A stretch of DNA of 64,000 nucleotides from Xiphydria camelus (lineage: Eukaryota; Arthropoda; Insecta; Hymenoptera; Xiphydriidae): assembly GCA_963678675.1 (NCBI GenBank), contig OY783193.1, positions 2,301,501 through 2,365,500 on the forward strand, given 5' to 3'. Below the pieces are notes generated by a model. The model was not told the origin of the DNA, searched no databases, and saw only the letters and a program-made list of their open reading frames with translations. The first letter of the stretch is position 1. Each line of letters opens with the position of its first letter. The translations under genes were made by a program, and so were the position numbers. Shown here piece after piece: positions 34,487 through 45,474 of this stretch.

Positions 34487-36766
34487 TCAAGCGTCCTCGC
34501 TTCCGTCGCTGACGCGACTGAACCTCGGGTGTCTCTCCGCGTCCGGTTTGCCGCGACGTGCGATCACCCTGGAAGGTTCTCCGAGGCTCGTGCGAATCTC
34601 CTGCTTCAGCACCGTGATCGCGCGCAGCTCCGTCACGGTCCACCGCTTCGGCTTCTGCTTGCTGTCGATACCGAAGAGAATTCTCGCGTTATCCGGCCTC
34701 GCACGGGAGTCGACGACTTACTCTTTGAAGCGGATGCTGTCGCGAAGGGTATCCGGCAGTTCTCGGTTGGTCAGGTCGCGTATGTTGATCGCGAAGAGAA
34801 GCGCCAGCAGCGAGGCGACGACCAGAGTCGTGGCGCCCTTCGGGAAGTTGACCTGTTGGGAGCAGCCGGCCCAGAAGAAGAAGATACGCAGGGCACGCAA
34901 GATCCCGCAGTAGGTCCCGCGCAGCTGAGTTGGGATGGTTCGGCTGTTGTAGTTGAGGAGGGCGCCGTAGCCCATGCCGCTGATGCCGATGTTCAGGTTG
35001 TACAGGGTCATCATGGGACCGAAGAGAACCGGGGTTTTCTCGTGCAGGGCGAGCAGCAGCATCGTGGAGATGACGAAGATCAGCGCGACCATCAGCAGGA
35101 TCACCTTGCGGTGGGTGATGAGCAACAGGCACACCTGACCCGCCGCTATGCCGACGCTGGTGGCCGTTCCCAGCAAGTGATAGGCCCAGCTCGTGTTCAG
35201 GGTACGCAGGTTCATGCAGTGCGAGATGCTCGAGACGATCGCACTGTAGACGAAGAGATAGGCCAGTGCCAGCACCTCGCACGAGACCTCCATGGAGAAG
35301 AGGTGCTCCCAGATGAGCGGCGGCTTGCCGGGGATGGACTGGCTCGAGTCGAGATACTCCGCGTAGCCGATTCTGAAGTTGTCCGGCATGGGCGACTTGT
35401 TGCAGTCGGCGGCTTTCTTCACCACGCTGTCCAGCTCGGCCGTTCTCTTCGTGCAGAAGAGCCAGGCCGGCGACTCCGGGATGAACTTGGCGGCGGCGAA
35501 GATCACCAGATTGGGCACGTTTACGAAGAGCATCAATTGACTGACGGTTTCGAATTTACCGGTGATGAACTGGGTCACACCTGACGGAGGGTACGCGGTC
35601 GGGATTGGCGTAACGTTCTTGCTTCGCGGGGCTTTCCCTTTCAGTGTATCGTCGATGTACGAGACATGTCACGGAGATATCGACTTGCCGCCGAACCTCG
35701 CGCGACGACGCGAGCGCTTACCAAATCCGATCGCGTGAAAGGTGCAGAGAAAAGCCATCATCGAGGATCGCCAGGCGTTGGGGCTCACCTCGGCGACGAG
35801 GACGTAGCTGAGCGAGAAGCCACCGTGGCAGATGCCGTGAATTATGCTCATCACCAGGAATATCTCGAAATGAGGGATCAGCGCCACTGTCAGAGCTGTC
35901 AGGGCGGTGGCGCCGCAGGAGAAGCAGATCACGCGTTTGCGTCCTATTCGATCGCCGAGGACGCCGAAGACGATGAAGCCGACGACCCTTCCGAACGTCG
36001 GTGCCTTCAGCCAAGTCGTCGGCCTGATTTCGCCGTTGTCGTAACAACCCTTGTCGAACTGTCGGGGAGTCGTCGCGTCAATTGGGGTCGGGGGACGAGG
36101 AGAATGCCGTAAACACTTGGCTCACTCTCTCCACGAGGGTCCTTCCGGAAATATTGCTGTAGCGAACGCCGAAGGGGCAGGCGACGCTGTCGCTCGTTGG
36201 GATTGGTACGCCCTTGGTGTAGTTCTCGTACGTCACCGTGCCGTAATCGATATCGTAAATCGCGCAGCCCCTGTAGTTTCCCTCCATCACTCGCGCCATC
36301 ATCTTGGAGTCTCTCTGACCACGAGAAAATTCTGATTCAGGCTGTGAACGTCAGCGAACTCCTCTACCGCGTCCACGCTCTTCGAACCGACCGACACATT
36401 GACGTGACTGTACGATATCCACGCGAATTCCGGCCACTCGTCGAAACCAGGCGGCTTTTTACACCACCAACCGGAACGGGGTGGCATCACTTCGGTGGCG
36501 CTGTTCATGAGGTGCATGCAGGTGCAGAGGCTCATCAGCAACGTGATGAATCCCTGCCAGCGGCCTAGGCGCGCCGTGGCGCCTATTATATCCTCGACGA
36601 TCGGGAAGGGAGTTTGACTGCAATATTTCGATGATCGCGCGATGCTGCGATTGAGAAAACTCGAACCTCCAAGTCGCAATGTCGTCGGATGTTTTTGCGA
36701 GTTGCCAAACGGGTTGATAGGTACGTCGAATTTTTGCGACACTTACGCATTTTGAACGTGACTCAT
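34487..36766 (-). CDS. organic cation transporter-like protein (SLC22/MFS), six exons
   Basis: Probable plasma-membrane solute carrier for organic cations or carnitine-like substrates; the substrate cannot be read from sequence. Exons in coding order: 36747-36766, 36404-36617, 36126-36341, 35722-36058, 34722-35580 and 34487-34661. They sum to 1821 bases, 606 residues, with every junction in phase. Introns are 129, 62, 67, 141 and 60 bp. Residues 29-47 form the first membrane helix. A large outer loop follows, with Cys 59, 104, 133 and 155 and sequons N118-Y-T and N141-I-S, as in the family. GDRIGRKR (185-192) is the MFS loop 2-3 motif. AEVSPNAWR lies at 239-247. PESPAW (297-302) replaces the usual PESPRW. 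The basic tail of about 57 residues comes from the last exon. The second intron has a weak donor (GTCAAT); GTGTCG or GTCGGT nearby would also keep frame. A single gene with no cluster seen. Confidence 0.85.
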
Positions 36767-37700
36767 GCTCTGGCTGCGAGGATCAATTTGGGAGGTATCG
36801 TTGAACGCAATTGATAAAGATTGAGTGATCGCTTCCAAAATATTCAGCAGCGACTGCTCGGATCGTTTCTTCTTTGTTTAATTTGCGGCCGATGGTTTTC
36901 AAATCAAGGGGTGTCGAGAAAGTTGGAAGGGGTCCATTATTTGAAAATTCGTAGAAATTAATTATTTCAATATATGAGATTACTAATAGTTTCTTCAAGA
37001 GCGAATAGAGTTTTAGAAAATCGAAACAAATTGTCACTTCTCCAAGTAGACATTCGAAAGACACTCATTTCCTCTCGTATCAATTTCGAACCCAAAAAAA
37101 AACAAGTCCACATGCATCCCAGACGCCGTCTCCTTCCGATTAAATCGAGGGTCGCCTAAACTCTGAAAGGTCATCCGGGGAGGCCGCGACCTTGAACCAG
37201 ACCTACCGCAAGCCGCCGGTTAATAGAGGTCGGTTGCTCGCGATAGCGAGGACTTCGTGGCTTACGGTTCTACGCGAGAGGGCGAGCTTTGCGCGAAGCG
37301 ACGGTGAGAAAGAGGGGTGGAAAAGCGAGGGGAGAAGGGTGGGAGAGAGACGGAAAGAGAGATAGAGAGGACGGAGAGCGTACGCGGTGAGGTTCCGGGA
37401 TGGAAGGGGTGATTCATCTTCCGAGAAACTCCCCCGGGGTCAGCCGGCTCCCTTCGATTCACCCCGCTTTGCCAACCGCGCGTGACTACTACCGCCTTAC
37501 CCCGGACCGCTGCATCCGTGCGAGATGCGGGGTGTTTCTCCTTCGGGAGGAAGCTCGTTCGGGCGCCTTTACTTGGTCTAGGTCAGGGATCCTCTATCGC
37601 CCCTGTAACTATACGTATATATATCTGTGTTTACTATCAACTCTCGTACACGTGAAATATAGGCGTTTTCGGTGAAATCCATACGTATATAAAAAGAACA
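36767..37700. other. upstream region of the transporter
   Basis: The transporter promoter should lie just above 36766, but I see no clear TATA box or initiator. GA-rich DNA lies at 37310-37380. No other gene recognised. Confidence 0.4.
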
Positions 37701-38020
37701 TGTCCTACTTGACTGATTGACTGAAATTATGCGTGAAATTTGGACAGTGGATTTCTCCTTTGACGTAAGCACCCACTGTGAGAAAGGATTTTACAAAACT
37801 CTTCCCCCGAGGTGGTAAAATAACGGATGTATGTAAATTTGTATGTAACTCGGTCAATATTTAAGTTGGATCCATGAAAATTGGTGTGCGGATTTTCGGC
37901 TAGTAATTGAGAAAGACGTGTTTCACAGGATTTTTAGAAAATCCCTTGACGGGGGTAAAACAGGGGATGTAAGAGTTATATCGAGATCCACGCGGACGAA
38001 GTCGCGTGCGGAAAGCTAGT
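37701..38020 (+). mobile_element. dispersed insect repeat with ACGCGGACGAAGTCGCG end
   Basis: Starts near TGTCCTACTTGACTGATTGA and runs through GAAATTTGGACAG, TTGACGGGGGTAAAACAGGG and CCACGCGGACGAAGTCGCG to GGAAAGCTAGT. This succession (a CCTACTTGACTGACTGA head, a GGGGTAAAA middle and a CGCGGACGAAGTCGCG...AGCTAGT tail) is one I know as a very widespread insect repeat. I am not sure of its class. It does not code. Confidence 0.6.
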
Positions 38021-38398
38021 ATCTTATAGAAAACCCGAAATCTCCGCAGTTACGTGCACTTTGCGTTAATTCAAAAATATACATATATAAACACAGGGAC
38101 CAATTCGATCAGAGCGTTGTCTTAAGATTACGCAATCGCCTTGAATCACGCAGGTCCTGCAGAGAAACATGGTGTACACTTGGTTTTGCGCGTTCAGATA
38201 TCGAGCGCTCTCACTGTACCTCGCCGCAGGCGCGTAACGTACCGCCGACGACACAGGGGCGACAAAACGCGTAATATCTCGCGATTGCGCTCGAGGAGGG
38301 AGGGGGGGGGGGGGTGAAAGAAAAAGACCAGCGTCGTGCTCTCTGGCCGGATAGCTTTCTCCGCCCACACCGTGCACGAGACCGTTCCACGGTTCAAC

Positions 38399-38632
38399 GG
38401 TATACACAGGGCGTTCACGCCCAGGCTCCGAGAGTGCGTGGAGCCTATTTCAAATTTGCCGCGTACGCGGACCAATCGGAAGCCCGGTTAGCCGTCCCTG
38501 CTATCACTGCGGCCATCTATTAATTGAAGACCAAATTGCACGGATCACTATTGGTTCGCGTGTGCGGCAAACTCGAAAAAGGCTCTACCCACTCTGGAAA
38601 CTCGGGCGTGAACACCCTGTATATGCCGTACA
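38399..38632. repeat. imperfect inverted duplication
   Basis: 38399-38485 and 38541-38632 are diverged complements: GTATACACAGGGCGTTCACG with CGTGAACACCCTGTATATGC, and AAATTTGCCGCGTACGCGGA with TCGCGTGTGCGGCAAACTCG. A 55-base spacer separates the arms. It could be a degraded hairpin element or a local inverted duplication. Confidence 0.65.
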
Positions 38633-38781
38633 CAGGTATCTGGGTGTATCGATTAGTCGATCTACTTCCTGGACGGCTTGATTTGTCGCGAATAACTCGC
38701 GGTTCGGTGAACTATTACGCGGCTCCTGTCGCATGTCGGGCATGTGTGTGTGTAACGTAAGTAGCTATACGTAGATGCATA

Positions 38782-38972
38782 CAGTGGTCCCTCTATTACT
38801 CGCGGTCCCATTACTCGCGCAACTTATCATGTGTTCTCTGTATAAAAATCGCGTTATCTCTTTCTTTTACCACTCCTTTATTGAGGTGAGTGGGGGCTGA
38901 AGCAATGCTTCTCTAACTCAGCATTCTGCGAATCTACAGCCCCGAAACGCGCGAGTTATAGAGGGACCACTG
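38782..38972. mobile_element. pogo/Tigger-like miniature element
   Basis: The terminal repeat CAGTGGTCCCTCTATTACTC, extended by GCG, occurs at both ends with one mismatch in 23 and is flanked by TA at 38780-38781 and 38973-38974. CAGT...CCC ends with TA duplication are typical of pogo/Tigger-type Tc1/mariner elements (established). The 191-bp body does not code. Confidence 0.8.
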
Positions 38973-38974
38973 TA

Positions 38975-40204
38975 CGAGTAATTTAATCACTCGGATCGCA
39001 GCGACTTATGCCCACTCTGATTTAGGTAATTGTCGTTTCGATGAGAGGGGGATATTCAATCGAAGCGAATTATGCTCGGTTCGATATTTTTTTTATCGTG
39101 AACACGGAATGCGCGAAATTATCCTCGTGTTCGACTCGATTGGATTTGGAAACTGGAGAACGCGTACGATGGAAAAGGAGGAGGACCGCTTCCCTCGCTC
39201 CGACTTTAGGACTCTCGCGGGAGGGTCTTTCTCGAGAGGCTTCTTCTCCGAGTGGAAGGGAGGGTGAGAACCACTGACGCAGAATGCATTATTCATGGCT
39301 CACTCGCGATTCCCCCTCCTTCCGCCTCTCGCTATACCCCCCGCGTGAAATCTTTACTTTACATTACTTTACTTCTACTTTACTTTTGTTATTAGAGGAA
39401 ACTTTGTACCGCGTTATTTATGTGACGATTATTCCGAGGAACTTTTGTCGGGCTTGACGTGTCGGCGATTCGAACTTCGAGCCGACTTTCTTCCGACGTG
39501 GAGAATAAATTCGGGTCGCAATTTGAGAGCTTCGAGAGGAGTCCTCGTGGAATCGAGAAGAGTATTACGTTCCGCCAAGGATTCTGAACCATTTCTGTAG
39601 TCGTATTAATTAATATTCCAACCTGCTATATAACAAATGTATCTACATATGTCATCGAGTCGACTGTAACAATTTTTTTACTCATTCCAAAATATTCTTG
39701 GGTTTCCTCCATTCCGACATCAGCGACTGGCAAAGATGTCGTGTCAAAAATATTAGTATAATTATATTAAGAGGAACGTCAAAGAGAATCACGCGTTCCA
39801 GGGTGTACGAAAAGTAACGCGCTTTCTCTCGCAAACATTTTCTCGGAAGACAATACCGCAGCGAATGCAAAGAGCGGCGCTGTTCCAGGCTTGCGACGGC
39901 GACGGTGGAGGCTGCGACGACGAAGACGGTGGAATACTTCCATAGAGAGCTTTTAAACTCCATTAGTGACTCTCGAAAGAGAAAGATATTGCGTTGCTCG
40001 CGGAATCTATATTCCCGGACTTTGAAGCCACGTAAATTGTTTCCGGCCTGGATGCAGCGCCGCGGAATTTCCGGGGGGAGGCTTTCTGGCGCAATTTCGG
40101 GACGCGGCCACTTATGGAGTCGATAAACTCACCAGCACTTGCTCGCGTTTCGTACAACATCGGAGAGGAGGGTGCAGATTGCACCGCGAAAATAATGCGC
40201 AAGA
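38975..40204. other. gene-free stretch
   Basis: Includes a TTTACTTTAC low-complexity tract at about 39354-39385. No gene, RNA or element recognised. Confidence 0.45.
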
Positions 40205-40720
40205 CTAGGAAAAGTGCATCCTCGTAGAGACATCGATGAGTTTATGGGGAAAAAATAATTTTCTTGCACATAAAATCGCCGATATCTTATATTTCGTTTG
40301 AGATATCGACTTAATATCGAATTTTCGTAATCAGCGGGGAAAAAATAGACAAGATAGGGGATGTTCGAGAATTCGATTCCAGAGATTACGATTTTTGCAA
40401 AAATATCAAGACACTTGGCATTTCTTCAATTTTTCGCCAAAATCGAAATCTCTGAAATCGGATTCTCGATCGCCCCATCTTATGTATTTTTTCGTGTTGA
40501 TTCCGAAAATTATGGACTTATTAAGGAAAAATCTTCAAGAAACACCGAAATAATGATTTTCTAGGAAAACAAAAATGATATTCCCGCGTAAAATCGCTAA
40601 TATTTTACATTTCCTTTGAGACAGCGACTCAATGACTGTGCTTTTCGTAATCAGTGCGCGAAATTACATAACGTAGAGTGGTCGATTCCAGAGGTTTCAA
40701 TTTTTGATCAAATGTCAAGG
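40205..40720 (+). repeat. repeat J, second tandem pair
   Basis: Same family and orientation as 19540-20096. TTTTCGTAATCAG recurs at about 40324 and 40644 (period about 320), with GAGATATCGACTTAAT / GAGACAGCGACTCAAT and AAAATCGAAATCTCTGAAAT. The units are strongly diverged from each other and from the first pair. Confidence 0.6.
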
Positions 40721-41261
40721 AGTAGAAGAGCTCTCAAACTTTGACTTTATCCAACTTTTCCATGGCATACAAAACTCTTCCAGATTTCCCAGAATTAACT
40801 GACCGCCAGACGCCGTGCTCTTCCCTCGATATCTTCATCCCCCTTTCTCGCGTGTAGACACAACCGGCAATTACTTTAGTTTTCATGCGACAGTAACGTA
40901 GATTACACACAGCTATACGGCCGTTGTAATGCTCGCGCGGGCGCATTGTAACCCCTTCCGTATATCCGTCGCATTAAACTGCGGCGTGCGCCATAATGTT
41001 GCGTTACAGAGTACGCCCGGATATGGATGGGTTTACGAGGAGGCAATGAAAGAATGCATGAATGATGCTCGCGCGCAGGTGCATTGAGAATAATATTCTC
41101 GACATACGCACAACGCGCGCAATGTCCTTCCACCTCCCCTTTCCACCGCTTTCCCTCTCTCGTTTTACTCGAAGCGCACGCCTTTTGCGAATTCCCGAAC
41201 AGTACGACGATAAGGGTTTACGACAACCGTTTCGATCTTTCGCGTTTCGAAGGCGTAAGTA
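40721..41261. other. gene-free stretch
   Basis: CpG-rich, with short frames only. No gene or element recognised. Confidence 0.45.
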
Positions 41262-41429
41262 CACTCAACAAAATTTAGCCAAAACTAGAAAATTATAGTA
41301 ATTGCAGTGATAATTTTCTTCGCAACAGCAAGAATTCTTGCTACGCTAGCAATATTTTTCGAGTTGTCACCAAATAATGTCTGAGGCAGCCAGAAATATA
41401 GCTGGATTAGCTAAATATTGTTTTCAGTG
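41262..41429 (-). mobile_element. family A element, copy 3
   Basis: CACTCAACAAAATTTAGCC to GTTTTCAGTG; the interior matches 27653-27807 in the same orientation. TA precedes it. TG follows it, where a family F element begins two bases later. Confidence 0.75.
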
Positions 41430-41431
41430 TG

Positions 41432-41985
41432 CACTGAGAGAAATAATTGAAGGGTGTAACTTCTAATTAGTCTAAGTGCCAAAAAGCTAAAGTTGGGAAA
41501 ATCGACAAAAGCAGGCAGATGCTTCAAAGGAATACGACAGTCGAGCATGTCTTGCAGATTTTTGAGTTTTAATCCCCTAAGTATGCTTTCGCACATAGAC
41601 CCTTTTCAGATGCATTGGGGTTTGCACTTACGACCGTTTTCAAGCAAAATATATATTTTTGCAAATATGGCGCATAGACTAATTAGAAGTTATACTCTTC
41701 AATTGCTGGCGCCAGAAATACTTTTTCTTCAATGAAAAACACGATATAAATCCAGCCTCAAGTCGTGGTTTTCCTCGTTCGCGAAAATATTTGACAGGCT
41801 CGAGTTATTGTTTTTTTCGCGCAGAAATAATTTCTTGTTTCAACGAAGATACTCTTGTGTATCAAGAATATATATTCTTCGACCAAAAATCTGTATTCTT
41901 AAAAATTTGTAAGGTCACGTGTTCATCATTTAGGACATACTTTTTACATATTTTTTTTTCGACACTAGCAATTATTTCTCTACAG
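41432..41985 (+). mobile_element. family F element, copy 2, interrupted by family E
   Basis: The left end CACTGAGAGAAATAATT is identical to copy 1 (7942). The right end AGCAATTATTTCTCT is its inverted partner. The interior 41840-41905 matches copy 1 in inverted orientation. A complete family E element at 41449-41700 splits it just inside the left end. Confidence 0.7.
41449..41700 (+). mobile_element. family E element, copy 2, nested in F with AATT duplication
   Basis: Ends GAAGGGTGTAACTTCTAATT and AATTAGAAGTTATACTCTTC. AATT lies at 41445-41448 and again at 41701-41704. Removing one AATT and the element restores GAGAAATAATTGCT, the expected family F terminus. The 252-bp body does not code. 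Confidence 0.85.
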
Positions 41986-43102
41986 GTTGGCAACGATTCG
42001 CCCCGTGACCGAAAAACGTCGCAGGATTTCCAATCCCAGGAAACTTGACCGCGTCGAAAGCTGTAGCCCTTCTTCTGCCTCGTATTTTCCGCGGTTTTAA
42101 TTTCTTACGCGAGTATACCGGGTACACAGAATTCTCGAAAATTTGTCGAAACTCCTGGAAAACTTTTCGAAAAGAATACATTTCCCTTGCCGTCGGAGTC
42201 TTTTCGACAAAACGCCCCATCGGATGTTTGAAATATTCAATGGCGCAAGTAATCCGGCCGCGAAGTACGGGCGAATAAATTGTTTTTTATTGCGAGAGCG
42301 CACCGGCGTTCCGCGCAGTAAATATACGACTGCACTCGGCCAATATGCGAGAGATTCGTTTGGTTCGCAGTTTGGCCGAGATATGAACCGTCACTGTTGT
42401 GCGGATTTAGAGGCGAACTTTCGCGACTTATGAGTTGGCACGCTTCGCGTCCCTTCGGAGCGACCGATCCCAGCGACGAAGAGGTATTATGTCGACGTTT
42501 ATACGTAGTATAAGTGTGTAGTATATCCTCGGGAAAAGGAGAATTCGTGGAAAACTCCGAAGAGCTCTACGCTGAGAAAACAGTTTATTTGTACACAGTT
42601 ATTGTACGTACTTGTATTTGATTATAGTGGGAAAAATATTTCTTTGTGCCAGCTAAATATTAATTAGCTATTACTCCATTTCTGTTTGAATGAAATAGAC
42701 ATTCTAATAATTAATATGTTTTGAGAACAGAGAATGAATCCGGATATCCGTAGAAAGAGATCGCTGGTATGACGTATGACGATATTGGGGAGAAAAGTAA
42801 TGTGGTTTGAAAAAACGAAAACGAATAATATATTCTGACTAAAAGGTATATAACAATCGTACGGAGAAGCTAATGAGCGCGCACTGGAAGATGTTCTTTC
42901 TTTCTGAATGAACTCGACATTAGTGACGGCTTATAACTAGCGTTTTTTGGCAGCGGAGGGGGTAGAGTTCGTTAAGAAAAGAAGGGGTAGAGTACGTTAA
43001 GAAATAACGGGTAACGGTCGGCCGGAAGATGTAAGGTAATCCAAAGCGGGGTAACGGTCCGCCGGAAAGTCACTCGATTCGCGCTACGGCTGGACCGCGC
43101 TA
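41986..43102. other. gene-free stretch
   Basis: Mixed DNA. A single terminus-like sequence (GCTGAGAAAACAGTTTATTT) occurs near 42574 without a visible partner. No gene recognised. Confidence 0.45.
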
Positions 43103-43262
43103 CACTGAAAAAAGTATTTAGCTAATCCAGCTATATTTCTGGCTGCCTCAGACACAACTAGAAAAAATATCGCTAGCGTAGTAAGAATTCTTGCTATTGC
43201 GAAGAAAATTATCACTGTGTAATTACTATAATTTTCTAGTTGTGGCCAAATCTTTTTGAGTG
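43103..43262 (+). mobile_element. family A element, copy 4, TA-flanked
   Basis: CACTGAAAAAAGTATTTAGC to CTTTTTGAGTG with TA at 43101-43102 and 43263-43264. It is close to the copy at 27653-27807, including GGCTGCCTCAGACACAACTA. Confidence 0.85.
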
Positions 43263-44303
43263 TAGTCTCAACGAACGGGTAACCGTCGCTGCGCGCCGAC
43301 AGTGCAGCGCGCCGAACAGGAGAGAAGACGCGGGCGCGAGGTCGGAAACGAAATCGGTTATCGGAATCAGAGCTGTTTCCGACGATCGGACGACGGTTAG
43401 AATAACGGTGAGAACGACGGTTGGATCGACAGTTGGACCAAGCTTCCACCCGCTTTGCCACAAGGGCGCTCGCCTGAACAAATATGTATTTACTTGGTCC
43501 AGCGAAATATTTCTTTCGCCATAATCAGGTATACATTTATTAACTGCAGATGAACTCTTGTTTCAGTGTAACAGCGTCGCTGAGAATCCGAGAAGCGCGC
43601 TTAAACGGGGTTCCCGTGCGCGAAGGGTGCGCGCGAACCCCGTATCGTGACGATAACGGTGCAACAACGCCGGGCGCAACGAGGAAGGCGCTGGTTGTCG
43701 CGTAACCTGGCCGCGGAGAAGGGGCGTCACCGCCTGATGACACTCATGGGTTTTAATGACGTCGTATTCCGCGATACAATTCGCGCGCACGATCCCTCTC
43801 GCGCGCCCTCTCTATTATCTAGTCTTTGTCGTCCCCGTGGCTTTTTATAGCGAGCCATGACCGCGTCGAAGTTACGACTCGACTGTAATAAATACAGTAA
43901 CGACGCCCGTTCGGTAAACCCTCTTTACTGCAAATTATTTTAACAGGATTTAGATGCACCACTGTGTGTGTGTACGTGTGTGCGCGGCCCTGGATAACTG
44001 CGAATAAACGGGGGGCGCGAGGGGGACAAGAAACGAAAGCCGATCGAGGCAGAGAGAGAGAGAGAGAGAGAGCTGTATCGAGCGATAGGTATCCTCCGTT
44101 AATTGAAAGTGACTGACGTTTATAACGTTCGACGGCGCGCGCTGAAGGCCAATCGGAAGGTACGTCCAATCTCGCAATATTTATTCCCGTGAACGGGATA
44201 TTCTCAGAATCGAAAACTGGGGCTGTTTTGGTGGGAGCGAGAACAAAATTATATAGATCGTAAAAAATTCCCCACGGAAGATTGAGAGAAATTTATACGA
44301 GTA
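43263..44303. other. gene-free stretch
   Basis: CpG-rich, with a GA run at about 44049-44072 on the plus strand. No gene or element recognised. Confidence 0.45.
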
Positions 44304-44523
44304 CCACATTATGAGGCTAAACTGAACTCGCCAGGAAAGAAACTCGAATCACTATTATCTCATTACCTATGAGTTCTTGACTCATGTTTGTATAACACTT
44401 TTTTGAACATTTCATTTCAAATCTACACCAAAGTCTTATGTCGATATAGGCCAAAAATGCATAGATAATAAAATAATAGTGATTCGAGTTTCTTTCCTGG
44501 CGAGCAAGTTTAATCTCACACGG
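44304..44523. mobile_element. family D hairpin element, copy 2
   Basis: A 220-bp palindrome with arms containing CGCCAGGAAAGAAACTCGAA and TTCGAGTTTCTTTCCTGGCG. TA is on the left (44302-44303) and TG on the right. The centre (GTTTGTATAACACTTTTTTG, ATCTACACCAAAGTC) is shared with the other D copies. Confidence 0.8.
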
Positions 44524-45472
44524 TGAATCGCACAGCAATAAGTATAGCTGCGATAGCTGTACTAGGGTAGGTTGACTAGACAGTACAGGTAATGCAGCAA
44601 TACCAAATAGTAACAAGAGCAATAGGTACGTATTGTTGAAATAACTATACGTATAGCTGAAATAGAAATACGTATTGCTAAGCTAATTAGAACTTAATCT
44701 TATGTTAATAAACTACCAACATTGCCGTGCAATCTGTTGAATTTCTCTCAATGGAGGTACGAGAATACGAGAAGGGAAATAGATAAGACAGTGATCAGTC
44801 CCACGAAAAAAGCTCGCAAGTAGGTCATCCCCCGGAAAAACTTCACATCCCCAAAATAGCCCAACGAGAAATGTATACCAACGTCAATCGCGTCGCCAAT
44901 GAGACTCCGGGGATCAATCAACGCTCCTGCAACGCGACCCGATGCGAAGCTGCGAAGGCTCTGCGTTCCGGAGACGGCGCGGTCCACCGGGAGCGTCAAA
45001 GTTTTTCGCGCGCCCCGCGAATGCTACAATGGCGTACCTCCGGGTCGCTCGGTGATATTCTTAAGCAGAAAGTGACTCGATGTAAGCCTTTCAGCTAAGA
45101 TCAAAGCGCCGGCGTAATGGAAGCTAGTGTAACTATTGAAGGAGCCGTAGGAATGAAAGCAGCGGGAATAATCGCGCGCGCGCGCACTGGAGCCAGCCAA
45201 CGCGGACGGAGGCGGCTTTGAAGAGCGGCTGCGCGTGTATTTAGGGAAATTAATCGAGGCAGCCAGCTCTCGTTTCATTCTCTCTCTTTCTATGATTTTC
45301 TCTCCTCTATTTTTTTGATTCGTACACGGGGTGCCTCGGTATCGATGCTACTACATGTACTTACACACGCGAATCGATGCAGCGTATATGTAGATATCGA
45401 CGGTACATCGAGTAAAAGCGTTTATTCATGTCGAAGTGATAAATTCATTATTTATTCGCGTAAAAACCCGTA
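44524..45472. other. gene-free stretch
   Basis: An 83-codon minus-strand frame at 44748-44999 ends in a hydrophobic stretch (FFVGLITVLSISLLVFSYL) but has no supporting context. A GCGC run lies near 45175-45186. No gene called. Confidence 0.4.
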
Positions 45473-45474
45473 TA

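Noticed and set aside
34718..34720. TAA as the true end of the transporter
   Set aside because: It overlaps a consensus GTAAGT donor. A branch-like TAAC and CGACAG acceptor follow, and the next exon gives a plausible basic C-terminal tail. Kept only as a possible retained-intron product.
34385..35584. A 399-codon plus-strand open frame, the longest in the window
   Set aside because: It lies antisense to transporter exons 5 and 6, where GC-rich codons keep the opposite strand free of stops. Its translation is low-complexity Arg/Asp/Gln/His-rich and matches no family.
36299..36344. An apparent frameshift in the transporter, suggesting a pseudogene
   Set aside because: A 62-bp intron (36342-36403) ending TTCACAG joins the two frames in phase and gives the expected outer-loop sequence.
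44748..44999. An 83-codon minus-strand frame ending in a hydrophobic helix
   Set aside because: A single hydrophobic stretch can arise by chance in T-rich DNA, and there is no initiation context, splice site or homology I recognise.
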